Shown here piece after piece: positions 36,757 to 49,036 of a stretch of 64,000 nucleotides of DNA; position 1 is the stretch's first letter, and every line of letters begins with the position of its first letter. Position numbers and translations under genes: made by a program. The stretch is from Paraescarpia echinospica (lineage: Eukaryota; Annelida; Polychaeta; Sabellida; Siboglinidae), in the NCBI GenBank assembly GCA_020002185.1, contig CM034533.1, positions 70,900,979-70,964,978 of the forward strand, written 5' to 3'. The notes beneath the pieces were generated by a model. It saw only the letters and a list, made by a program, of their open reading frames with translations. It was not told the origin of the DNA and searched no databases.

Positions 36757-36969
36757 CTACAATGTATGTACGTTTGGGCAACACTTTTTCTACTCGACAT
36801 CTTTGGGAGGGATTAGTTTTTCTATCGTTTACGTGATGCCAACCTTTATCACAGTGAACTCCCACGTATCGCTTATCCGCAGTGACCTTACATTCGCAGA
36901 TATAGGCTAGCCCTGCATTCTTTTCTCGGCACGTGGCACCATTGTAACAGGGGCTACTACTGCAGGATG
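36757..36969 (-). CDS. Polycystin-1-like, exon 7: EGF-like domain
   Basis: Acceptor TTTTGTTTGTAG, donor GTAAAT. It has six cysteines with canonical EGF spacing, C-x4-C-x5-C-x10-C-x-C-x12-C (CSSSPCYNGATC start). A basic segment with one further Cys follows before the stalk. Both introns are phase 1, as expected of a shuffled extracellular module. Confidence 0.93.
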
Positions 36970-37035
36970 CTACAAACAAAACGTTACGTTACAATGCGAG
37001 ACATCCATGTTGTATGTCACGCTTACATCCTCACT

Positions 37036-37600
37036 TAAGGAAAGACGGAAGGAAGAGAGGGAGGGAGGGAGGGAGGAAGGGTGGGAGGGCGGGAGGGAGG
37101 GAGGAAGGGAGGGAGAGAGGGAGGGAGGGAGGGAGGGAGGGAGGGAGGGACAGGCAGACATACGTGCAGGCAAGCAGACAGGCGTGGAGGGAGAAAGGGA
37201 AGCAGGAAAGGATGAAGGAAGAGTGGACTGATGGAGGGAAAGAGGGGGGAGGCAGTGAGGCATACAGAGATGGAGAGTGGGACGGAGGGAGGGAAGGAGA
37301 GAGGGAGGGAGGAAATGAGGTGTGGATGGAGGTGAGGGTGGAGGGAGGGAAGGAGGGAGGCGGACAGACAGGCAGGCGTGGAGGGAGAAAGGGAAGCAGG
37401 GAAGGATGAAGGAAGAGTGGACGGTTGGAGGGAAAGAGGGGGGAGGCAATGAGGTAGACAGAGATTGAGGGAGGCAAGCAGGGATGGAGGAAGGGGTGAG
37501 GGAAGGAGGAGAGAGGAAGTGAGGGAAGGAAGGAGGGTGAAAGAGAGGGAGAGAGGGACGAAAGGAGGTAGGGACGGACGGACGGTCTGCGCGAGAGTGC
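37036..37600. repeat. Polypurine (GGGA)n-rich tract in intron 6
   Basis: About 560 bp of GGGA/GGAA repeats with interspersed AGGCAGACA blocks. One strand is almost all purine, so triplex or non-B structure is possible. The long SLPPSLPP frames on the minus strand are products of this composition. Confidence 0.97.
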
Positions 37601-38011
37601 GTGACAGACAGAGAGTAAGAGACAGCCACAATGTGTATTATAATGTAGAAATGATGCGTAAATTGTATACGAAGTTATTCCAGAGGTTCTAAATCCTTGG
37701 ATCCCGATCCACTGTGTCGCCATGCTACATTGCGTGAGTCGCTAATAGTGTTTACTGACTGTCCGACTTTTCCTTTATAGTGTCCCACATGCCCGTACCA
37801 TAATATATCACGTTTAACGGCATTTCAAATTTACAATTTGGCTTTGGACCATGGTCACCTTTGGAGATATGGCGTTTACCCTGTCCTATATAATCTGTTG
37901 CGACACTACATTTTAGAATAAAAAGTAAGGCGACTGGAATTTGGGTCGCAGCCAAACAAGATAAGAACCGCCGAGTTATAGTTAACGTCACTATTCCTGA
38001 TACAACATTAC

Positions 38012-38242
38012 CTTTCCGAAAATTAGACGGTCGGATTTTAATCTCAAATTTATTCAATTTGTGTGTAGAAGACCACTTCACGTCTTCTCCAGCTGATACG
38101 TTTTTCATATTCACGTGAAGATTCAATCCGGCTGAACAAGCACCACTATACCAGAACCCAGCACGACGTTTGGACGCACATCCACTTATGTCTCGGTCAG
38201 AGGTCCAGAACCGGTTATTGTTGATGGCTGATAGCGCGTCAA
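38012..38242 (-). CDS. Polycystin-1-like, exon 6: FReD C-terminal part
   Basis: Acceptor TACTCGGCAG, donor GTAATG. It encodes VDALSAINNNRFWTSDRD, then CASKRRAGFWYSGAC and FEIKIRPSNFRK. These are the end motifs of fibrinogen-related domains: D-x-D calcium loop, CA...GFWY..C, and (E)IKIRP. The second disulfide pair is present. Confidence 0.93.
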
Positions 38243-38279
38243 CTGCCGAGTACATTCACACGAGGTGTCACATGATAGT

Positions 38280-38370
38280 CCAGGACTTTTAGGCCAAAAT
38301 ACCATCGAACCTAAAAGTCGAAAATAAAAAGCTGATTTTGTACCACAGATCCCTGAAAATGTCTTGAGTA
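38280..38370. repeat. Short dispersed repeat next to FReD exons
   Basis: The motif TTTTAGG..AAA....GAACCTAAAAG...ACCACAGAT is found here, at about 46441-46505 in the same orientation, and at about 42228-42315 inverted. Confidence 0.6.
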
Positions 38371-38399
38371 AGATACTAAAAATCCCAAAGAATCATCAT

Positions 38400-39730
38400 T
38401 GAGCTAACCGTAGAATCCAAGATGGCGTCCGATAGCCAGAAGCCTGTGCTTAATTGTAACTTGCTAATCACTTGAGCTAGAAAGCAAATGTTAATGTATA
38501 TGACTCTAGGGGTGTGTTCAACCACGCTCGATCTAATTAGCACCACTAAAACATCATGGAGTCATCAGAATAAACATGTATTTAGTTTTGTTTACTGTAA
38601 TTACAGACAATGTTTGTTATATAAGGTTCATATTCCTTTAATAATGTAACTGTTTTATAAAATATCCTCATCCATGTCGTAAAGATAAGTATGTGATGCG
38701 ATGTGGAGCATGGTTTACAATGGAATTCACCAAACGTTTTCAGCCATCTCCGCCAAGGGGAACAAGCTTCAGAGACGCAAGACGTACCTAGGCCCGTCCG
38801 ACAATCGTCTCCTTATTATAAATATGCCTTTTTCACTAAAACTTGAAGAACGTTTGCAACAAAATATTTCATACGAAAAACCACAATGCCACTAAATCAT
38901 TTCCACAGCATTAAGACGTATTAAGAATATTATAGTAATACGTCTTTGATTAAGCGTCCGGGCGGTTATTAACCAATGAACAAATAAACGATCAATGGCT
39001 GGCTGGCTATAAAAATATAATTTGTGTTATCTTCTAAACAACAACATAATTTCATTTATGTTTGAAATAGGGTATGTGTCTATGAACTATTCATATAAAA
39101 AATAAGCATTGCAGTAAGTCATAATATGTAAACCATAACATCATCTGACTTTGGTGATGATGCTAAGTGATATTTGGTTGAACACGTCGTCGAGTGTCCT
39201 ATGGCTACGCTCGTGTACCTTCCAACTGATGTATCCAGAACTCGAGGTTTGCCTACGTCACATTCCGAAATTTATTTATTTGCGCAATGTTAACAACATA
39301 ATTTCAACAGATTATACGGCGGAATGTCCGAATCAACAACGGGTTCGGCGCTCATTTTGATAGCTGGACGGAGGTTTTGCTAGGCAACATGTCAGGTGAT
39401 GGATAGATCAATTCAGGGTTCCCTGAATATTAGGTTGTTTTCCTCTTCTGTTTGACTGCTTCGTGAATGTTTAATATGAACTGGCAGCAACCATTACTAA
39501 TAAACCTGGTTGGCAAACATTTCAGGTTTAAAAAAAACGACACAATGCCGCTTTGTTTTTACCACGGAATTGCGCGACCCACGAACTTGGTAGGTCTACA
39601 CTGTAGTAGGCCATACACATATTTGTATTGGTGTTTCATCTTCTTATTGTAATATATCTTGTCCTATTATATGTTATCATGCATAGTGTAATTTATGTTT
39701 CAGAATATTTGTTATCCTTTGATATGGAGA
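38400..39730. other. Intron 5 sequence, nothing recognised
   Basis: AT-rich with no coding or repeat signature that I can identify. Confidence 0.4.
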
Positions 39731-39734
39731 GTGT

Positions 39735-40066
39735 ATACCTGCCAACTCTCCCTGAATTTCCGGCAGTCTCCCGGATTTTGGGTGTATCTACACAGGCAAA
39801 TCTTCCGGATATTCGCTAAAAATCTCCAAACGCACCCCCTCGTCTTCGAGACAGCGCGACATCACGGGAGACATGCTGAACCGCTGAATTTCCAGGGGAT
39901 CCTCTCCAGCACCATCCGTCTTCGAGACAGCGAACCAGTGTAGTTCCGGCGAAAATCTCCAACAGAACCCCGATGTTAAGATCCGAGACAGCGCGACATG
40001 AGAAGCTTGCTGGATCGCTGATGAATATCCCGAATTTCCACAAAAGTTGTCAGGTATAAGAGTGTC
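39735..40066. mobile_element. Candidate MITE with ATACCTG.CAACT termini
   Basis: GTATACCTGCCAACT at the left is matched by the inverse of AGTTGTCAGGTATAAG at the right. The interior holds repeated CGAGACAGCG blocks. Confidence 0.45.
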
Positions 40067-42163
40067 ACTAAATGTATATGTGGAGAATATGCCCCCAAGC
40101 GCCGAGTCATCTAAACTTACACAGAAGGGTTTTGAAGAACTAAACCAGATTAGTCGGGAAGTTTGCCGGTTGTCGCTTTCATAACGTCGGGTTGCCTGCG
40201 TCTATCCAACGTTCTTGTCGAAAATGTTATATTCGGTCCACGAGTGTTAACCCGAGGTTAAAAAGACAATAGGCGCCGATAAGTCTTACAGACAGAGATC
40301 CTGAGCTTAGTTTTCGAGGAATTACACGCAAAATAACTTACCTTATTATTATTACTGAGAGTGAAGGAAAGGGCCAGAAATAAGAACGATGAATTGGCCC
40401 TCACTGTCTCGTGTAGGCTGGAAGGGGTGAATGACCTTGTCGCAGAGCAGGCAAGATGTCACAATGATTGTCGAGCAATGTTTATATGGTCGACAACTTC
40501 GAGGTATTGCTGAGCGCAGTGGCGGTGAATCACGTGAAGTGAAGTATGCAGCGTTTATAAAATTGTGCAATCGGTTAGTTCAGGAGTGTCTGTATTCCAT
40601 GCCTGAACTAGAAATGATGATGAACGAACTATTGGATGGTAAGCTAGGTTACTGTCGTGCTTGATTGAAACAAAGCTTGAGGCCATATGTGACATAGTTA
40701 TAACGTGCCTCAATGGTGTGCCAATTGTGGTCTGTTTTAAAGAAAACACATCGTATCCTGAGTGAGAAATGGCTTGCATAAAGGAACGGACACTCAGAGG
40801 GCGAGCTAATCAATGTGGCAGCCATGCTTGTCTGTATCGCGATCAGGACAACTGTATACGACACAGATGTCTTCCCAGATATAACCACTCATGAGTGAGT
40901 CTCTTCTTATACCTGCTGCTCCAGCTCTCCTCCGGGTTTTCACCACCTAGCAGAACACCGACAGCATGCCAGTAAAGAGGACGTGTGACGTTATAGGTTA
41001 GGCGATTATTGCTGCGTGCCGCCCAAGATCGTAACCCCCCTCTTGCTTGCATTAACAAGACGTACGGGTAGAGGGACTGACACCCTCAGTAGCCATGGCT
41101 TGGCTAGGAGCTTTTGGTCAATGCGCAGCTGAAGGACAACTTTTTGCCTGTTTATGTGGATGGCGGCCTTGTGCATTTTTTGTTCGACAATGCTGACGTC
41201 AATATTGCCACTGGTTATTAGTTATCGCCAGACGTATTGTCGAAACATTAAATATTGCAATGTTATGCCATTTTATGAGAGACAACGTGTTCCAAGATTT
41301 ATCTGCCATAGGTCTCTCGCAGTTTAGGTCGCAGTTCTTTCCATGCAAAAGACACGAGTATTTTTGTAAATGTCTTAACAGTTTACGGGCGAGCCATCAA
41401 GAAGTGCAAACTGTCTTCAGAGTTCAGATTGGAGACACTGGCGCCAATAACTGCGGCTGTCAGGTAACATTCTGTCCGCATCTATCACACTGTGCGGCAA
41501 TGGAGTGGAAGCACCTGCCTCCCACCGACTGGGTAGCTTTAACAGTTCGAACCCTACATTCAGCTCTACAATATTGATTAAGTTTATTTTCAGTTCTACT
41601 TGGGCAGCCAAAGGTGTATTCGGTTACATGGTTTTGTCCTGGTTCTATAGGGCTGACGATTGCAAGAGGATGGACAAACGGGACCTGTAGCAGACGAAAG
41701 AGCCCTAACCCCAAACACTTTCCTCCGCTTGATGTCGTGTGGATACAAACACCAATATGGGAAGTCCTGTGGATGTCGGAAGGTGGGGCTATTTTGCATT
41801 GACATATGTGCATCCCGCAGCGGTCAGTCGTGCTCAAACACATTCACACAGGATGTCGCATAGCACGCACTCGGTCTGGTGTTGGTGCAATTGCTTTTGA
41901 TTTAAAACGGTTAGTTTATATGACTACATCATGCTGACTTTGCATAACTAAAGCAATTGGTATTTGAACCTTTAACCGCCCTTTTCCTACATATTTTACC
42001 ACGAACAAGGTGAAATATTGGTTTAAAACAAGTTCTAGTGTGTATATATATATATATATTTATCTGGGATATCTATTTTAGCCGGGTTCTTCGGATAGAG
42101 CATGGTTGAAAATCCCACCCTTTATAGGATTAGAAGACACAGCAGGTTTATCGAGTTGTTGCA
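39875..42163 (+). pseudogene. Decayed copy of an unclassified repetitive ORF family (left copy)
   Basis: Broken plus-strand frames give KLTQKGFEELNQISREV, VNDLVAEQARCHNDC, RLVQECLYSMPELEMMMNEL, NTDSMPVKR with AACRPRS, and a Cys-rich end (SCGCRKVGLFC, SGQSCSN). The same order appears in reverse at 57588-59262. I recall this as a very common uncharacterised, transposon-associated protein in marine invertebrates; I cannot name the superfamily. It has many stops. Confidence 0.6.
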
Positions 42164-43508
42164 GTTTCGGCATCATGAATTCTGCGGTTAACTCAAGGAG
42201 GATATTCTTGGTGACTTTTAGTATGTGACTTCACGCATTCCAGGGATCTGTGGTAAAAAAATCTGCTTTTTATTATCGTATTTTTGGTTTGACCCTAAAA
42301 CTCGTGGACTATGAGCACAAGTCAATAATAGCCAATCAGTGTAGTGGGTGTTTGTGTGTGTACGCGCGCGCGCGCGTTAATTTAGCTCCGAACTATTATG
42401 AGTAGTAAGCTGAATTTATGACTAATCATTTGATTATTTGGGGAATATCTGGAAAGAAAATAAAAACATCTGAAAATCTAGCGCTTGGGCTATATGAAAA
42501 TCTGGAGCCAGTTTCGTGAAGCGGCTGAGAACGGTCTTAACGCTAAGATGATTGGTTTAGTAAATTATGCATGTTTTTAAATATAAGCAAACAAAGGAGA
42601 TTACGCAAAACAAGTGATGTAAACAAGTAACTGTGTAACTTTAAGTACGCTTCGTTTCATGAAACGGCAAAGAACGTTCTTAACGCTAAGATGACTGTCT
42701 TAATAAATGACACGACGCTATTGTTCTGTTTGGGTTAAAAAAAAACATAAAACAAATGTCGCTATCCACAGAGCTGTACTCTTCCTACATCAGTCAACTG
42801 TTTCACAGAATGTTCCTCGACTATTGTAGAAGCAAAAACAATTGATAAAAACGTATGTAATCGTACGTACTTTCTTGTTAAGAGTGCACGTGTAATAATC
42901 ATGTGATCGTCTGTTTCAGTTGTAAATTTGTTACTAATTATGCAAATATTATAATACATAATTTTGTTTCCTTGAAAATACATAAAATAATTTATTTGCT
43001 AGCAATATATTAATCAATGTGCTACAGTTGAGCGCATTACGAATCCGGTTTTTCAAGTCCAAATATGTAATGTGTCAATCGAATGGAATTCAGGCGGCAC
43101 CTTTAATATCACGTAGCCTAATCTTGAACCGAGAATAAATATATATAAAAATGCAAGATACAAAATTTCAGGTTTGGTAAAACGATCATTGAGCATGTAC
43201 CAGTTTCAAATATAAATGACGAAATTCCAAGAATCACACTGAGCATGTCTGAGCCCTGACCACATTATGACAATGAAAAATGTAAGGATACCTATATAAT
43301 TTTTAACAGACTTGAGCGTGATGAAGATGCCTATCAGTCTCCAGTTCTTGAAACATGTACGAACATCCATTATACAGTCACGTTTACCTCGTATGTTGTT
43401 TCATCATTTTGACATCTATGTATGTGTTACATTCGCATGGAATGTGAATGTACTGGGTCTGGTAACAACACACATTCAAAGTTATATTCGTTAAGTTAGT
43501 CAACTTAC
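42164..43508. other. Intron 5 sequence, nothing recognised
   Basis: AT-rich, with a short (CG)n run near 42364. No gene seen. Confidence 0.4.
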
Positions 43509-43785
43509 CAGCAGTACTATTCCGAGAAAAGTGCTGGATCGTCAACTTATACTGGTCTCTTTCTGGACCAACACGAAAGTAGTTGTACAGAGCGAATGAC
43601 TCTTTTCCCGTTGTGTCTACCATATCCACACGGAGCGCGTAATGTTTATGCAAGTAATCTTTCGTAATATGGTACACATTTTCAAGACCGAAGAAAAATT
43701 CACTGTGTGGAGTACCAAAGCCTTCCGAAAACTGTTTCCATTTGACGTTGAACCGTATAAAACCTTCACCTCGTCGCTCTATCAC
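43509..43785 (-). CDS. Polycystin-1-like, exon 5: FReD central part
   Basis: Acceptor GTAAACTTTCAG, phase 0, donor GTAAGT leaving one base. It encodes VIERRGEGFIRFNVKWKQF, then EGFGTPHSEFFFGLENVYHI, YALRVDMVD and RDQYKLTIQHFSRNSTA. This is the FReD core (W.VIQRR, F...W..Y..GFG...EFW.GL..I..LT, LR.D..D). Confidence 0.95.
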
Positions 43786-43989
43786 CTGAAAGTTTACAAA
43801 TGACATATTTTATAACGCTACAGATGTAAGTGCTATAGATCAAGTAAATGCATGGGTTAGTCGACCAATGTTCGCTGTGTTCGTGGAGATTAATAATGAT
43901 CAACAAACTATAACTGAACAAATGAAGGGATTAACCGATCCATGCAATGTTGATGCGGGGTTTAGTTACCGCGAAAATAGGCCTACGTG

Positions 43990-45663
43990 CAGGCCCGTAG
44001 CCAGGGGGTTCAAGTGAACCCCCTTTTTGTGAACCCTCCAAAATATGAACTCACCCTCAAAATTGCATCTTCAAAATGTGAACTACTAATTGTATTCCAT
44101 GTTTCTCAAAGGCGTTAATCCCCCTCCTGAAAGCTGCTGGATACTGTTCAAGCATTGCAAGGAATGCCAAGAAAGTCTGATTTGTACCTACGTTAAAGGG
44201 AGAACCCTTATCTATTAAGTAATCATCACTGAATGTATGGGAGCCTGTCTGTCTCCAATGTCATGTGTGAAAAGGGTAGTCACTAGAGGAATGTGTGTCA
44301 AAGGACCATTGCATCCAATTAGCCATGCATAAGGACTTCACACTATCCCAGGGTAACCTGTTATGTAAACGCATGGGGACACAAATACTGGTGAATGAAC
44401 GGGGTGTCGATGATTTAACAATTATGAGCACACGAATTAAGCCATGCAAAATAATTCATTAATCATTCATTATCATTAAACGAGGTGCGGCTTTTTTTAG
44501 TATGGTGATTAAGGTAACTACCGACTGTCAAAGAAGCTATTCTCAACAATGTTTAGCGAGTATATTTCTTACAAGCTGCAAACCCGGTAGACAAACTAAT
44601 CTGGCTTAACACAAAGCATCATTTTTCAACTATTGTGCTGGAACGCGAATTTCGATGAATAACTGTATTTAACCAATACAAAATAAAGTTTAGCTTCACC
44701 TATTTTAAAATGCGCGTGCTGATGACAAATGGTGTAATTGTGTGGCTGTATGGTTGCCGAAATACTGTGGTTGCTAGTTGCATGTTTGTAGATCTCGGAA
44801 ACGGGAGCTTTATCGCTTATAGCGAGGCAATCATGTGTGAAGGGCCTTTATTATCAATTATTATGTCCATTTCGTGTTCTGTATAGTTGTAAAATACAGT
44901 TTGTGTTTCCTGGAGTCAGTGTGGTGTACAGGATATGGTACTTGACTGTTTGACACCTAGAATTTAATTCAAATTGCACAAGAGGACAATAAGTTTGTCA
45001 AATTTAGCTTCTATTTACCGGGCATGTTTGATACAGGTTTGTTAATTTAATAACTGAATTATGTTTATGATAAATTATGGAACTATTGCATATCAGATCA
45101 TATAAATATGATGTATTAATTGAGTGAAAACCAGATTGTAAATGTCATGCTTTAACTGTTTATTCTGAAAAATAACTTGGACACACACACACATACTCCT
45201 CGGTGCCTCGCTTATATATTAATATGAACATATTCAAAACAATTGCACACACGGCGAAGGGTTTCAAGTAAATAATTATGTTAAACAATATACTATCACT
45301 GCGTGTTGGCTTTTATGAATACAACTGGATGTAAATTAGGCTTAATCAGGCAACAAAATTGAACCAATCTCCACAGACTTCATACGAGTCCTACTTTGTC
45401 TGAGAACACACCCCCCCCCCCCAACGACCTCGATATGGGCCTGCTGGGGATGCTAATGTGGTGTTTGTATATATATAAGATGAAAGAATATAAGACGAAA
45501 CCACATGGTCCACCAATCTCACACCCACTTCATTGTTCTTCCAGTTAGAAATGTAACCTTGTGCATTATGAACAAATATAACCCCACAAGAACTTGTGGC
45601 GCCCCTGCAGTCTGAATTAATAAAAAGTGAACCCCCCATTATGAAAAGCTGGCTACGGGCCTG
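43990..45663. mobile_element. DNA transposon with perfect 15-bp TIRs, non-autonomous
   Basis: CAGGCCCGTAGCCAG at 43990 is perfectly inverted at 45649-45663. G/C homopolymers adjoin both ends (AGTGAACCCCC repeated inside each end). The TIR resembles hAT ends. I see no transposase and no clear 8-bp target duplication. It lies in intron 4. Confidence 0.75.
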
Positions 45664-46209
45664 ACATGGGTGTGTCAATAAGAGAAATGGTTAAAAACCG
45701 GGTCGTTTTGTAAACGTTTTTAAAAGCAAACCAACAGTGTGTTCCTAATGTATTAGTATTAATTAATATAATATTCTTGATATAATAAATATGTAGAAGG
45801 TTTACTGTCCGACAAATTGTCCGAAGCATTGATCGCAACGTGACATACTAAGTCCACAACACGTTCAGATTGTAAACACCAGGCAGGCGAGGCTAACCGA
45901 ACGTTCTTGGAATCGCTCTTTGAAGCTGCTGCTGCTGCTGCTGCTGCATTACATGTTGTTATCAATGCAATATTGAGACTTCTACTATGACAACATTTGG
46001 GGAATACATAGTGAGAAACCCTTCAAAGCCAGTCCATTATGCAGTCTCAAAAAGGTATACAACCTTAAAGACAGATTGATGAAAAGTGAGTAAGGAATCA
46101 GTCGTAACAAATTTCCTTTTTATTGCATGAAATTGTGGTGCAACTAGGCTAAGCTGGTTACGTTGATGTCAGACTTCACCGCTGTTGTTACTTGTTATTT
46201 TACACTTAC

Positions 46210-46328
46210 GAGCCACCCACCACCGTCGGTCTCTTGATCGCAAAAAACCACCACGCTTGGCCGTGTACTAAAGCGTATAGTATAAAGACCATTCGTTCTT
46301 CCACCATGGTACAACACTTCCGCACAGT
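46210..46328 (-). CDS. Polycystin-1-like, exon 4: FReD N-terminal part
   Basis: This 119-bp exon lies between TTTGTTTTCTTGCAG and GTAAGT. It encodes DCAEVLYHGGRTNGLYTIRF and VVVFCDQETDGGGWL, the start of FReD domains (DC.......SG.Y.I......V.CDM.TDGGGW) with the first disulfide pair. It opens one base into a codon from exon 3 and joins exon 5 in phase 0, giving GGGWL-VIERR. Confidence 0.95.
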
Positions 46329-46399
46329 CTGCAAGAAAACAAAGGTGCAACATCCGATGCAACAGTGAACTACTTTAGAATTGGTAGTTAATTACTTTT

Positions 46400-47079
46400 A
46401 TCAAACTGTGATTAAATGCCATCACTTAACATATAGCCCAAGAGTTTTAGGCAAAATTCACATGGAACCTAAAAGATGATTGTTTGCACCACAGATAGGT
46501 GTTTATCAAAATGCAGTAAAGTTTTAGGATTGTTTTTTATAATTGTAGGATGGCAATTATTTTTTTGTTTTTTTGTACTGGTTAACATCTAAATTTATCA
46601 TATGTTTATTTACTCAAAATGTGAAGTGTATGCATTTTTTATTAAAACCATACAAAAGCACATTGCGTTTTAACGAATATATATAACGAATGTATGTAAA
46701 CTATATAAACATATTATTTGTAACGATAGCGTAGCCGTCTACATATATGCCAGTGTAACTACCCAATAAATTTGAATATTTTCACGTTATTGCAGTTTAT
46801 GTGTGAGTGATAGCAATATTACTGGGCACTAGGTGTATAATAAAGATGTTGCCCGAAGACACCCCCACGGTTCCAAGAAATAATGTAACAACTAAGTTTC
46901 ATCTTCAATATCGGGGCCGCTGCTTTTTGTTTCTAGTCCAGCCTACCAAGAATGCGAATGCAAACAAATAAGTACTACCCTTTCATCCCGGACCATCAGC
47001 ACAACACGGATAGGAATTTAACGGCAGAGCAAACCTAACCGACTGGGGATAACGTGACTGTCTACTCCAAATGTCACTC
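46400..47079. other. Intron 3 sequence
   Basis: AT-rich, containing one copy of the short dispersed repeat (46441-46505). No gene seen. Confidence 0.4.
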
Positions 47080-48107
47080 TGAATATACACAAGTTTTTTT
47101 ACTTTGTACAATCCTGACTATGCAACTAGACGAAACCTAACATCTTAAACATCATTTTGCTCACCACAGTTTAAAGAGAATGTGTCTTTCGTTTAAAGGT
47201 GTAATACTATGGAATTCTCTACACAATTCTTTAATATGTTCTAGAAACGTTCATCATTTTAAAAAAAGTACACTGCTAATACTTTGCTTACCTACTAAAA
47301 TGTATTGTCTATATTGGACTTCACAAATTTGTATTCTTTAACACAAGTGGTTTTGGTGATAGATATTTCATTCTTTAAAAAATATAAATTGTATGTTGTA
47401 ATCACGCATGTTGCATACTGTAATATGTTTCTGATTGTAATTATATATATATATATATTGTAATTTGCGCAAGTGCTGTTATAAGTGACACAATATTTGG
47501 CATTTTGTGCATTGTAATTGTTGAAATAAATATCCACATCGAACGGGCCTGTCTACTCCAAATGTCACTCTGAGTTCCGGAATTGCCGCCATCTAAACTA
47601 TTCGCGATGGCCATTTGAGAATGACATATGTTGTCTGGCACAACGACTAGCTACGTGCGAGTAGATCTGTCATGTACATTCAACATTCATTACCAAATAC
47701 ATGTACAATCAATTTATCTTGCATAGTATGATATATTATGGTAACGTTTGGAATGACGAATCTTTCAACATTAGGCCTTGTGTCTATGTTACTGTCAGCT
47801 GTGATTTACAATGACAACATACGATATTTACTGTGTTAACTTATACCAAAATTGGTAACGGACAAATAAATTTAAAACATAAATAATTGGCCAAGCTGTT
47901 AATTTACCTCTTGCGCATTTGTCCACTTTGTAGTAGCGCATGCCTGCATGGGGTATAAGCCTTGGTGTGTCAACGTCTAGGTAGCATTGTTGCGCTGTGG
48001 TAGCATGGCCAAACCCTCTACACATCAAATCCTGCATGCACATTTCCTCACACGCATCGTTCGAGATGCCCTCAGCAACAAACACACCGTCAGCACTCAT
48101 GATATTT
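47080..48107. repeat. Inverted repeat block B, left arm (contains PAN exon 3)
   Basis: Its reverse complement matches 55285-56313 with few differences over about 1 kb, covering the PAN exon, its donor and the intron beyond. Confidence 0.93.
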
Positions 48108-48135
48108 CCTTGATATGATGTGTTGGTACTACACT
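47908..48135 (-). CDS. Polycystin-1-like, exon 3: second PAN/apple-like domain
   Basis: Acceptor GGTATTTTGTAG, donor GTAAAT, phase 1 at both ends. It encodes ECSTNTSYQG, then SNDACEEMCMQDLMCRGF, QQCYLDV and YYKVDKCAR. The A...C...C.....C.GF......C.L pattern is that of PAN modules, with outer cysteines near both ends. These modules bind proteins or carbohydrates. Confidence 0.85.
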
Positions 48136-48500
48136 CTACAAAATACCAATGTTGTACGACACATGTAGTTCAGATGACGTTTTATTTCACTGTGATACCA
48201 ACCACTAAGGCAGGCTCTTGGCATGACTGATGGGGTGCGTTTTTACACCTGCTATTGTAGATTCCCCAAAACATCCTACAAATAAAATATGTCTGCAGCA
48301 GTCTCAGCACAACTCAGCTGTCGGGTGTGACTTCAGAAGACAAGCATGGGAAGGGTGCTGTTGGACAGTTTTCGCGGTGTCCGTTGTGCATTTTGCGGAG
48401 TCTCCCTCAACAAATTGCTACAGTCGAACAAGATATCGGAATATGAGAGAAGGAGCGGTTCCAGAAATCGAGTCTGGGGGGCACACAAACTTCCACTAGC
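48108..48500. repeat. Inverted repeat block C, left arm
   Basis: The reverse complement matches 52350-52644: the TGCGTTTTTACACCTGC(A/T)ATTG block, AAGGCAGGCT, and TTGCTACAGTCGAACAAGATATCGG (read here). It begins in the exon 3 acceptor and extends outward. Confidence 0.85.
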
Positions 48501-48849
48501 GGCCGAACCAAAATTATAATGGTGTATTACAAATTTTGTCGCTGCCTCGCCGCCGTAACAATTCTCGGACTGGTGATATCAGAAGGTGGGGGGGGGGGGC
48601 GTCGCCATAATTTCAACTTAATATAAACTGAACGGGCGCACATTTCAAACGGTATAGGGAGCACGGTCGCGTTGGCCCATTATAAAGGCATGCGGGCACG
48701 CCAAATCCCTAAGGTCTAGGGGACACGTGCCCCCCAGTCCCCCTAACAAAATTGATCAACTGCCATTGCATATTCACTTGTGCTGAGTTATATAAATTAT
48801 ATTAATTAATAATTTAAAATACATTATTATTTAATATTTATATTTATTT

Positions 48850-48978
48850 AAATGTACTCGTACTTTTACTCGTACTCGTGAGAATGTACATGTACTTGTA
48901 CTCAGCTTTTAGCAATGTACTCGTACTTGTCCATTGTCAAAGTACTCGTACTTGTACTCATGAAAATGTACTCGGCCC
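48850..48978. repeat. Degenerate (TGTACT CGTACT) hexamer repeat
   Basis: TACTCGTACTTG-type hexamers recur about a dozen times. Confidence 0.85.
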
Positions 48979-49036
48979 CAGGTCTGGACATAGTCAGTAC
49001 CTGCAATTATCCCGGCCACCATGACGACATGTCATG

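Noticed and set aside
37031..37723. Minus-strand frames of about 200 codons rich in Pro, Ser and Leu
   Set aside because: They are translations of the polypurine tract, with no codon or domain signal. The frames overlap each other.
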